Assembly: GCF_017874595.1 (NCBI RefSeq)
Contig: NZ_JAGILA010000005.1
Location: 310,001 to 374,000 of the forward strand
Direction: 5' to 3'
Origin: Sinorhizobium kostiense
GTDB taxonomy: Bacteria > Pseudomonadota > Alphaproteobacteria > Rhizobiales > Rhizobiaceae
DNA: 64,000 bases
Shown here: positions 1 to 7,720 of the stretch, piece after piece
Position numbering within the stretch: the first letter of the stretch is position 1
How the letters are laid out: each line of letters starts with the position of its first letter
Translations under genes and position numbers: made by a program
Notes under the pieces: generated by a model
Told to the model about the DNA's origin: nothing
What the model saw: only the letters and a program-made list of their open reading frames with translations
Database searches by the model: none

Positions 1-1385
1 TCGCGCTGTTCAACTATCTCTTCGCGAAGAAGCACGGCGGCGATTTCATATTGCGCATCGAGGATACGGATGCGACGCGCTCGACGCCGGAATTCGAGAA
101 GAAGGTGCTCGATGCGCTCAAATGGTGCGGCCTGAAATGGTCGGAGGGCCCCGATATCGGCGGCCCCTATGGTCCCTATCGCCAGAGCGACCGTAAGGAC
201 ATCTACAAGCCCTACGTCGAGAAGATCGTCGAGAATGGCCACGGCTTCCGCTGCTTCTGCACGCCGGAGCGGCTGGAAGGCATGCGCGAGGCACAGCGCG
301 CCGCCGGCAAGCCGCCGAAATATGACGGCCTGTGTCTGAGCCTCTCGGCGGAGGAAGTGACCTCGCGCGTCGCCGCGGGCGAGCCGCACGTCGTGCGGAT
401 GAAAATTCCGGCGGATGGCTCCTGCAAGTTCCACGACGGCGTCTATGGCGACGTCGAGATCCCGTGGGATGCGGTCGACATGCAGGTGCTGCTAAAGGCG
501 GACGGCATGCCGACCTACCACCTGGCGAACGTCGTCGACGATCACCTTATGAAGATCACCCATGTCGCACGCGGCGAGGAATGGCTCGCCTCCGTACCGA
601 AGCACATCCTGATCTACCAGTACCTCGGCCTCGAACCGCCGAAGTTCATGCATCTGTCACTGATGCGCAATGCCGATAAGTCCAAGCTGTCGAAGCGCAA
701 GAACCCGACCTCGATCTCCTACTACACGGCGCTCGGCTACCTGCCCGAAGCGTTGATGAACTTCCTCGGCCTGTTCTTTATCCAGATCGCCGAGGGCGAA
801 GAGCTGCTGACGATTGAGGAGCTGGCAGAGAAGTTCGACCCGGAAAACCTCTCCAAGGCGGGCGCCATTTTCGACATCCAGAAGCTCGATTGGCTGAACG
901 CCCGATGGATCCGCGAGAAACTGTCGGAAGAGGAATTCGCGGCACGTGTGATTGCCTGGGCATCGGAAAACGATCGCCTCAAGGAAGGACTGAAGCTGTC
1001 CCAATCGCGCATCTCGAAGCTCGGGGAACTGCCGGACCTCGCTGCCTTTCTCTTCAAGTCGGATCTCGGTCTGCAGCCATCTGCCTTTGCGGGCGTCAAG
1101 GCCTCGCCTGAGGAGATGCTCGACATCCTGAACACGGTTCAGCCGCATCTGGAGAAGATCCTCGAGTGGAACAAGGAGTCGATCGAAGCGGAACTGCGCG
1201 CCGTCGCCGATGCGACGGGCAAGAAGCTGAAGGCGATCGTCGCGCCGCTCTTCGTTGCCGTCTCGGGCTCGCAGCGCTCGCTGCCGCTCTTCGATTCGAT
1301 GGAGCTGCTTGGTCGCGCGGTCGTGCGCCAGCGCCTCAAGGCCGCCTCGCAAGTGGTCGCCGCGATGGTCGGCAGCGGAAAGTAA
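1..1385 (+). CDS. gltX: Glutamate--tRNA ligase, 5'-truncated by window edge
   Basis: This enzyme charges tRNA-Glu with glutamate in the cytoplasm. The reading frame is open from base 3, and the visible protein begins ALFNYLFAKKHGG, which in this family follows the ATP-binding HIGH motif, so only about 20 N-terminal residues lie outside the window. RIEDTDATRS and the KLSKRK form of the class I KMSKS loop (about 684-701) are present, followed by a full C-terminal anticodon-binding region to the TAA at 1385. The TTG at 51 is internal, not the true start. lysS begins 10 bases downstream, suggesting co-transcription. The family call is firm; whether this charges tRNA-Glu only or also tRNA-Gln cannot be told from here. 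Confidence 0.95.
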   Translation, partial: ALFNYLFAKKHGGDFILRIEDTDATRSTPEFEKKVLDALKWCGLKWSEGPDIGGPYGPYRQSDRKDIYKPYVEKIVENGHGFRCFCTPERLEGMREAQRAAGKPPKYDGLCLSLSAEEVTSRVAAGEPHVVRMKIPADGSCKFHDGVYGDVEIPWDAVDMQVLLKADGMPTYHLANVVDDHLMKITHVARGEEWLASVPKHILIYQYLGLEPPKFMHLSLMRNADKSKLSKRKNPTSISYYTALGYLPEALMNFLGLFFIQIAEGEELLTIEELAEKFDPENLSKAGAIFDIQKLDWLNARWIREKLSEEEFAARVIAWASENDRLKEGLKLSQSRISKLGELPDLAAFLFKSDLGLQPSAFAGVKASPEEMLDILNTVQPHLEKILEWNKESIEAELRAVADATGKKLKAIVAPLFVAVSGSQRSLPLFDSMELLGRAVVRQRLKAASQVVAAMVGSGK

Positions 1386-1395
1386 GGACAAGACG

Positions 1396-2889
1396 ATGAA
1401 CCCGAACAGTGAAAACGGTCTTTCTTCCGATGCGACCGAGGTGCGCGCCCAAAAGCTCGAGCTCCTGCGCGAGCAGATCGGCGATGTCTATCCGGCGCAT
1501 TTCCACCGCACGATCACCAATGCCGAGCTCGCGGAAAAATATGCCGGGCTCGAGCCGGACACCGAAAGCGGCGAAACGGTGACGGTCGCTGGCCGCGTCT
1601 TCTCCTCGCGCAATTCCGGCATGTTCATGGATATCCATGACGCCTCCGGCAAGATCCAGATCTTCTCGCACAAGGACACGACGCCGGAAGAAGCGCGTGC
1701 GCTGCTGCCGATGATCGATCTTGGCGACATTGTCGGCGTGACCGGCGAGGTTCGCCGCACCAAGCGCGGCGAGCTGACGGTGAATGCCAAAGAGATCACC
1801 ATGCTCTGCAAGTCGCTCTTGCCGATGCCCGAGAAGTATCACGGCCTTGCCGACATCGAGACGCGCTACCGCAAGCGCTATCTCGACATCATGGTCAACG
1901 AGGAATCGAAGCTGCGCTTCCAGCAGCGGAGCCGCATCGTCTCGAGCCTGCGGCGCTTTCTCGAGGACGAGGGCTTCATGGAGGTCGAGACGCCGATGCT
2001 GCAGCCGATCTATGGCGGCGCGACGGCCGAACCCTTCAAGACGCACCACAACACGCTGAAGCTCGACATGTATCTGCGTATTGCGCCCGAGCTTTACCTG
2101 AAGCGGGTGCTGGTTTCCGGCCTCACAGACAAGGTTTTCGAGATCAACCGCAATTTCCGCAACGAAGGCGTCTCCACCCGGCATAATCCGGAATTCACCA
2201 TGATGGAGTGCTATTGGGGTTATGCGGATTATGAAGACATGATGGGCCTCGTCGAACGCATGTTCGAGGCGCTGGCCCTTGCGGTGCACGGCAAGACCGA
2301 GTTCGAATTCGGCGAGAAGCAGTTGTCCTTCAAGGGCCCCTTCCCCCGCGTCTCGATGCCGGCAGCCGTGAAGGATGCGATTGGAGTCGACTTCCTCGCC
2401 ATCGGGACCGACGAGGAGGCGCGCGAGGCAGCCAGGAACGCCGGCATCGAGGTCGAGAAGGATGCGACCTGGGGCGAGGTGCTCGCCTCCATCTTCGAGG
2501 AAAAGGTCGAAGCGAAGCTCATCCAGCCGGCGCACGTCATCCACTTCCCCAAGGACATCTCTCCCTTCGCCAAGGAGGTGCCGGGCGAACCGCGGCTTGT
2601 GGAACGTTTCGAGACCTATTGTAACGGTTGGGAGATCGGCAACGCCTTCTCCGAGCTCAACGACCCGGTCGAGCAGCGGGCGCGCATGGTCGAGCAGATG
2701 GAACAGTCGCACGCCCGCGGCGAGACGGAGAAGACGCTCGACGAAGATTTCCTCGATGCCATGGATCAGGGCATGCCGCCCGCGGGTGGCCTCGGCATCG
2801 GCGTCGACCGGCTGATCATGCTGCTCACCAATTCGCCGTCGATCCGCGACGTCATTCTCTTCCCGGCGCGGCGCCAGAAGGCCGACTGA
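1396..2889 (+). CDS. lysS: Lysine--tRNA ligase, class II
   Basis: This class II synthetase attaches lysine to tRNA-Lys. The 497-residue length is usual for bacterial LysS. An N-terminal OB-fold anticodon-binding domain (VTVAGRVFSSRNSGMF, about residues 55-75) is followed by class II motif 2 (FRNEGVSTRHNPEFTMMECY) and motif 3 (GLGIGVDRLIMLL) near the C-terminus. The ATG at 1396 is chosen because AAGGA overlapping the gltX stop codon lies at good spacing; a longer open frame from 1255 lies inside gltX and is not needed. Its position right after gltX implies one transcript. Many alphaproteobacteria also have a class I lysyl-tRNA synthetase; none is visible here. Confidence 0.96.
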   Translation: MNPNSENGLSSDATEVRAQKLELLREQIGDVYPAHFHRTITNAELAEKYAGLEPDTESGETVTVAGRVFSSRNSGMFMDIHDASGKIQIFSHKDTTPEEARALLPMIDLGDIVGVTGEVRRTKRGELTVNAKEITMLCKSLLPMPEKYHGLADIETRYRKRYLDIMVNEESKLRFQQRSRIVSSLRRFLEDEGFMEVETPMLQPIYGGATAEPFKTHHNTLKLDMYLRIAPELYLKRVLVSGLTDKVFEINRNFRNEGVSTRHNPEFTMMECYWGYADYEDMMGLVERMFEALALAVHGKTEFEFGEKQLSFKGPFPRVSMPAAVKDAIGVDFLAIGTDEEAREAARNAGIEVEKDATWGEVLASIFEEKVEAKLIQPAHVIHFPKDISPFAKEVPGEPRLVERFETYCNGWEIGNAFSELNDPVEQRARMVEQMEQSHARGETEKTLDEDFLDAMDQGMPPAGGLGIGVDRLIMLLTNSPSIRDVILFPARRQKAD

Positions 2890-2962
2890 GCCGAGGCAAT
2901 CTCACGAACAGAGCCCGTTGCGCGAGCGGTGGCCCTTTCTGTCGAAACCTGATGACGCTGGC

Positions 2963-3610
2963 TCAATGCCCGCCATCAACCTCGACCGTTTTGGCCGCGT
3001 GCTCACCTGCCAGCGCGACCTCCGTGCCTTCGGCACCGGCGGCGCCCGGATCCTCGCACAGCGAGCGATCCTCCATCCTCGCCATCATGCCACGGATCTC
3101 GTCGAGCCCGAGACTGACCTCCTGGCCGTGGAACATGCCCATCTGATTTGCGTTGCCGTCGTTGTAGGAAGCCCGGAACGGCTCGCCCATGCCTTTCACG
3201 CTTCGCGGACCGGGCGCGAACAGCACCTTCGCGCCGATTGCTGCGCCCCGTACAGCAGCACGCTTCTCCGGGCCGGCCGCGTCCAGGACGACAACCTGGT
3301 AGAGATCGGCCTTTTCCTTGCTTGCCAAGGCGCCGACGACGCGCAGTGCAGTGCGCATGCGGTCCGGCCCGTTCGCCCTATCTGTCTTCACATGCATGCG
3401 GATCCAACGCTGTCCGCTATGATCGAGCTTCACAGTCCTGAGCGTCGTGCAGGCAAGCCCCGAGGGCGAAGGTTCCGCAATACGCGCAATCAGCCGTTCG
3501 CCCCCCACATAGACGGCCGCGCCGCCGGACGCAGCGGAGACGACAAACGCCGCCGACAGGATAAGCACAAGGCGCTTTGAAGGACGCAATTTACTCAGGA
3601 TAACCTTCAC
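2963..3610 (-). CDS. Membrane-anchored protein of unknown function
   Basis: I do not recognise this protein. With a GTG start at 3610 it has 215 residues: a short basic N-terminus (KLRPSKR), one hydrophobic segment at about residues 12-33, then a soluble region probably on the periplasmic side. That region contains a segment resembling a nucleotide- or metal-independent alpha/beta fold (ALRVVGALASKEKADLYQVVVLD), but no catalytic motif stands out. GTG 3610 is preferred over the upstream start at 3664 because GGAG lies six bases before it and the protein then begins directly with the basic, membrane-spanning segment. It converges on lysS and is a single-gene unit. Confidence 0.7.
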   Translation of the reverse strand: MKVILSKLRPSKRLVLILSAAFVVSAASGGAAVYVGGERLIARIAEPSPSGLACTTLRTVKLDHSGQRWIRMHVKTDRANGPDRMRTALRVVGALASKEKADLYQVVVLDAAGPEKRAAVRGAAIGAKVLFAPGPRSVKGMGEPFRASYNDGNANQMGMFHGQEVSLGLDEIRGMMARMEDRSLCEDPGAAGAEGTEVALAGEHAAKTVEVDGGH

Positions 3611-3848
3611 GCTCGGCTCCGCTGACGCGCAAAATTGAGAAGAAAAGCCAAAGACTCCTGCCAAGATAGGCGAGCCACCTTTCGGAAAGTTTAAGCGGGC
3701 TGCTGCAAAATGGGAGAGGCCGACGCGCCCCTATCGGCAAAGCGCGTGCCACTGCCGATTGACTTTCGCGCCCGGCTTCGCCATTCCCGCCAGGCACAAA
3801 ATCAAGATTAGGCAACGGCGACGGCCATCCGCCAGAAGAGAAGAAGAC

Positions 3849-4799
3849 ATGCACAAGGTTATTTTCGATACGGACCCGGGCGTCGACGACGCCATGGCCC
3901 TTCTCTTCCTGCACCGGCATGCGGAAATCGATCTCATCGGCATCACCTCCGTCTTCGGCAATGCCTCGATCGAAACGACGACGCGCAATGCGCTCTTTCT
4001 GAAGAAGGCATGGGGCATTGCCGCACCGGTCGCCAAGGGTAGCGGCGAGACCTTCGACACCAGCCGGCCGCATATCGACTGGCCGACAGGCATCCACGGC
4101 CATGACGGACTTGGCAACATCGACGTGCCAGACGAAATCGGCCTGCCGCTCGACCCCCGTCCCGCTCACCGCTTCATCATCGACATCATCCGCGCCAATC
4201 CGGGCGAGGTCACGCTCGTCGCGGTCGGCCGAATGACCAATCTGGCGCGGGCGGTCAGCGACGATCCGGAGATCGCAACTCTCGTCAAGGGCGTCGTCAT
4301 CATGGGCGGCGCCTTCGACGTGCCGGGCAACATCACGCCGGCGGCCGAGGCGAACATTCACGGCGACCCGGAGGCAGCCGATATAGTGATGCGGGCGCCG
4401 TGGCCCGTGACCGTCGTCGGTCTCGATGTCACCTCGCGGACGGTGATGACGCGCGCCGTGCTTGCGGAGATCGCCGAGCGCGGCGGGGAGGCGGCGCGGC
4501 TGCTTGCCGATATCTCGCGGTTCTACATCGCCTTTTACGAGCAGCATGTCGTCGACGGCATGGTCGTGCACGATAGCTGCGCCTGCGCCTATGTCGTGGC
4601 GCCGGAACTGTTCAAGACCCGCAGCGGCGCCATTCGCGTCCTCTGCGGCGGCATTGCCGACGGACAGACGATCCAGAAGCCGGACGGACGGATCTTTCCT
4701 CCGAACGCCTGGGACGGACAGCCCAGCCAGAAGGCATGCATCGACATTGACGCCGAGGCCGTCCTGAAGCTCATAGGCGACACGCTCGCGAAGGGCTGA
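3849..4799 (+). CDS. Inosine-uridine preferring nucleoside hydrolase family protein
   Basis: Members cleave the N-glycosidic bond of ribonucleosides, giving base plus ribose, for purine/pyrimidine salvage. The 316-residue protein starts MHKVIFDTDPGVDDAMA, the DTDPGxDDAxA calcium-binding fingerprint of the family, and near the C-terminus carries VVHDSCACAYV, matching the conserved His/Asp that contact the ribose. ATG 3849 is chosen because the fingerprint starts seven residues later; an in-frame upstream start at 3759 would add a non-family extension. It appears monocistronic. The exact substrate (inosine, uridine, or a modified nucleoside) is not predictable from sequence alone. Confidence 0.92.
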   Translation: MHKVIFDTDPGVDDAMALLFLHRHAEIDLIGITSVFGNASIETTTRNALFLKKAWGIAAPVAKGSGETFDTSRPHIDWPTGIHGHDGLGNIDVPDEIGLPLDPRPAHRFIIDIIRANPGEVTLVAVGRMTNLARAVSDDPEIATLVKGVVIMGGAFDVPGNITPAAEANIHGDPEAADIVMRAPWPVTVVGLDVTSRTVMTRAVLAEIAERGGEAARLLADISRFYIAFYEQHVVDGMVVHDSCACAYVVAPELFKTRSGAIRVLCGGIADGQTIQKPDGRIFPPNAWDGQPSQKACIDIDAEAVLKLIGDTLAKG

Positions 4800-4914
4800 C
4801 GCCGCTTTGCTCTGCGCGGACGCTGCTCACAAGGGCGGGGGGCTGCCCCGCACTCTCGCAGCCGATTTCCGCCGCTGGCGGCGAACGCGACGTCAATGGT
4901 ACCAATGCAGGTTG

Positions 4915-4978
4915 TCGCGAGCGCCAAGCCCGCCCCCTCGCGAGACAAGTGCGGGAGGGGTTTGGGGAGGGGCCCTGT
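4915..4978. repeat. G-rich intergenic repeat-like element
   Basis: Between the nucleoside hydrolase and the exonuclease gene, a stretch containing CCCCTCGCGAGACAAGTGC and GGGAGGGGTTTGGGGAGGGG can fold on itself (CCCCTC with GAGGGG). This style of sequence recurs in rhizobial intergenic regions as I remember them. No second copy was seen in this window, so assignment as a dispersed repeat is tentative. Confidence 0.35.
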
Positions 4979-5048
4979 CCACGTCGAAAAACGTAAAACT
5001 GCGCCCAGATAACTGGCAAGCGCGCGCACGCCGGCTATCTTAATCCGC

Positions 5049-6059
5049 ATGAAGCCGGAGACACTGCTTTATCCCGCCCCCAAGGGCCTCTACTGCCAAA
5101 CGGGGGATTTCTACATCGATCCGGTGCAGCCGGTCGAAAGGGCGCTGATCACCCATGGTCACTCGGATCACGCTCGCGCCGGCCATGCCCATGTACTCGC
5201 GACGCGCGAGACGCTGGACATCATGGCCATCCGCTATGGCGACGGCTTCTGCGGCACAAGCGAGGTGGCGCGGCTCGGCGAAACGATCGCCATCAACGGC
5301 GTTCGGGTGACTTTCCACCCGGCCGGCCATGTACTCGGTTCCGCCCAGATTTCCGTCGAAGCGGAGGGGGCGCGAATCGTCGTCTCCGGCGATTACAAGC
5401 GCCGGCCGGATCCGACGTGCCTCGGCTTCGAGCCCGTCCCTTGCGACGTCTTCATCACCGAGGCGACCTTCGGACTCCCGGTGTTTCATCACCCGGACGA
5501 CGCAGCGGAAGTTCAGCGGCTTCTCATGTCGCTGAGGCAATTTCCCGAGCGCGCCCATGTGGTCGGCGCCTATGCGTTGGGCAAGGCGCAGCGCCTCATC
5601 GCCCTCCTCCGCCAACAAGGCTATTTCGAGCCGATTCACATTCACGGCGCACTCGCGAAGCTCTGCGACTACTACCGGAGTGCAGGCATCGACCTCGGCG
5701 ACCTCCGCCACGCGACGATCGAAGGCGCCGGCCGGCAGGACCTTGCCGGCGCTATTGTCATCGGCCCGCCTTCCGCTTTCGCCGAGCGTTGGGCACGACG
5801 CTTCGCAGAACCGCTCGCCATCTTCGCCTCCGGCTGGATGCTCATCCGCCAGCGGGCCAAGCAACGCGGCGTCGAACTGCCGCTTGTCATCTCCGACCAT
5901 TGCGACTGGGCGGAACTGACGGAGACGATTAGGGAAATTGCGCCCGGGGAGGTCTGGGTGACCCATGGCCGCGAGGAGGCCCTGGTGCGCTGGTGCCAAT
6001 TGCAGGGCATCCCCGCGCGTCCGCTGCACCTCGTCGGCTACGACGACGAGGGAGAATGA
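5049..6059 (+). CDS. Ligase-associated DNA exonuclease (metallo-beta-lactamase fold)
   Basis: This 336-residue protein belongs to the metallo-beta-lactamase/beta-CASP nucleases that accompany a bacterial ATP-dependent DNA ligase, and is presumed to act on DNA ends in repair. The metal-binding HGHSDH motif sits at about residues 35-40, followed by HPAGHVLGSAQI and GDYKRRPDPT, the next metal ligands of the fold. A C-terminal SDHCDW and VTHG pair completes the expected histidines. It ends at 6059, one base before the ligase ATG at 6061, so the two are surely one operon. The call rests on fold motifs plus this linkage; the alternative would be an RNA-processing relative. Confidence 0.9.
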   Translation: MKPETLLYPAPKGLYCQTGDFYIDPVQPVERALITHGHSDHARAGHAHVLATRETLDIMAIRYGDGFCGTSEVARLGETIAINGVRVTFHPAGHVLGSAQISVEAEGARIVVSGDYKRRPDPTCLGFEPVPCDVFITEATFGLPVFHHPDDAAEVQRLLMSLRQFPERAHVVGAYALGKAQRLIALLRQQGYFEPIHIHGALAKLCDYYRSAGIDLGDLRHATIEGAGRQDLAGAIVIGPPSAFAERWARRFAEPLAIFASGWMLIRQRAKQRGVELPLVISDHCDWAELTETIREIAPGEVWVTHGREEALVRWCQLQGIPARPLHLVGYDDEGE

Positions 6060-6060
6060 G

Positions 6061-7674
6061 ATGAGAGCCTTCGCCGAGCTCCTCGGCCGCCTCGTCCTTA
6101 CTCCGCAGCGAACCGCCAAGATACGGCTGCTCGTCGACTACTTCCGCACGACCCCGGATCCGAGCCGCGGATATGCACTGGCGGCTATCGCCGGCACGCT
6201 GTCGCTCAACACGGTAAAGCCCGCCTTGATTCGAGACCTGCTGCTCGAGCGCATGGATGAGGTGCTCTTCCATTATTCCTACGACTATGTCGGCGACCTC
6301 GCCGAAACGGTTTCACTTGCGTGGGAACCACCGCGGGAGGTCGCACCAGCCGACATTCCCCTGGGCGAGGTCGTCGAAAAACTGCAGAGGGCGGGGCGTT
6401 CGGAGGTGCGCTCGCTGGTGCGCGAGATGCTTGACCGGCTCGATTCGTCCGGCCGTTTCGCCTTTCTGAAGCTCGCCACCGGGGGCTTACGGATCGGCGT
6501 CTCCGCCCGGCTTGCAAAGCAGGCGCTGGCGGAGATGGGGGGCAAGGACATCGGCGAAATAGAGAGGCTCTGGCATGGCCTGTCGCCACCTTACCTGCCC
6601 CTCTTCCTCTGGCTGACCGGTGAAGGGGAAATGCCGGTGCTCAAGACGCCCGCCGTTTTCCATCCGGTCATGCTGGCAACGCCGGTCGAACAAAACGATC
6701 TACAGGGCCTCGACCCTGCGGATTTCGCCGCGGAATGGAAATGGGACGGAATCCGCGTGCAACTCGCCAATGTCGGCGGCTTCAGGCGGCTCTATTCGCG
6801 TAGCGGCGATGAGATATCCAGCGCCTTTCCGGAAATCCTGGAGGCGGTGGACTTCGCCGGCGTCATCGATGGAGAATTGCTGGTCGGCGGAACGATGCGA
6901 ACGGACCGCGCAACCGGCAGCTTCGCCGACCTTCAACAACGCCTGAACCGCAAGACCGTAAACCGCAAGCTGCTTGCGGACTATCCAGCCTTCATCCGCG
7001 GATATGATATGCTCTTTTGGGGCGAGCGAGACATCCGGCCGGAGCCTTTTCACATCCGCCGGAAGGCTTTGGCGGATCTGATCGACGCCGCCTCGCCGGA
7101 GCATTTCGACCTGTCGCCGCTCGTGCCCTTTTCGAGCTGGGAGGAACTGGACCGGCTGCGCTCCGACCCTCCCGATCCGGTCATCGAAGGCGTGATGCTG
7201 AAACGACTCGACTCGCCCTATCTCTCCGGAAGGATGAAGGGGCCGTGGTTCAAATGGAAACGCGCCCCGTTCAATATAGACGCCGTGCTGATGTATGCGC
7301 AGCGCGGCCACGGCAAGCGCTCCAGTTACTATTCCGATTTCACCTTTGGCGTCTGGGCGGAGGGGGAAGGCGGAGCCATGCTCGTTCCCGTCGGCAAGGC
7401 CTATTTCGGCTTCACGGATGCCGAGCTCGAAATTCTCGACCGGTTCGTGCGCGATAACACGGTCGAGCGCTTCGGGCCCGTCCGCGCCGTGCGGGCCGAG
7501 CCCGATGCCGGCTTCGTTGTCGAGGTCGCCTTCGAGGGCATCAACCGCTCGACGCGGCACAAGTCGGGCGTGGCCATGCGTTTTCCCCGGATCGCCCGTT
7601 TGCGGCCCGACAAACTGCCGCGCGAGGCGGATCGATTGGAAACGCTCGAGGCGATGATCGGCGCGAGAGCATGA
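6061..7674 (+). CDS. ATP-dependent DNA ligase
   Basis: The 537-residue protein seals DNA nicks through an enzyme-AMP intermediate. The nucleotidyltransferase motif I lysine is in EWKWDGIRVQ (about residue 227), followed by YSRSGDEISSAFPEI (motif Ia/III region), the EGVMLKRLDSPY segment (motif IV) and WFKWKR (motif V). An N-terminal helical domain (residues 1-200) and C-terminal OB fold are as expected for the bacterial ligase that pairs with the MBL-fold exonuclease directly upstream. In other genomes the operon often also holds a DEAD/DEAH helicase and a phosphoesterase; neither is here. The ATG at 6061 overlaps nothing and matches the family start. Confidence 0.94.
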   Translation: MRAFAELLGRLVLTPQRTAKIRLLVDYFRTTPDPSRGYALAAIAGTLSLNTVKPALIRDLLLERMDEVLFHYSYDYVGDLAETVSLAWEPPREVAPADIPLGEVVEKLQRAGRSEVRSLVREMLDRLDSSGRFAFLKLATGGLRIGVSARLAKQALAEMGGKDIGEIERLWHGLSPPYLPLFLWLTGEGEMPVLKTPAVFHPVMLATPVEQNDLQGLDPADFAAEWKWDGIRVQLANVGGFRRLYSRSGDEISSAFPEILEAVDFAGVIDGELLVGGTMRTDRATGSFADLQQRLNRKTVNRKLLADYPAFIRGYDMLFWGERDIRPEPFHIRRKALADLIDAASPEHFDLSPLVPFSSWEELDRLRSDPPDPVIEGVMLKRLDSPYLSGRMKGPWFKWKRAPFNIDAVLMYAQRGHGKRSSYYSDFTFGVWAEGEGGAMLVPVGKAYFGFTDAELEILDRFVRDNTVERFGPVRAVRAEPDAGFVVEVAFEGINRSTRHKSGVAMRFPRIARLRPDKLPREADRLETLEAMIGARA

Positions 7675-7720
7675 TCTCCGTCGCATCCGTTTCAGTTATT
7701 TCAGCGAAGTCGAATGAGAA

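Noticed and set aside
1336-2712. 458-codon frame antisense to lysS
   Set aside because: Shadow of a highly conserved essential gene on the plus strand.
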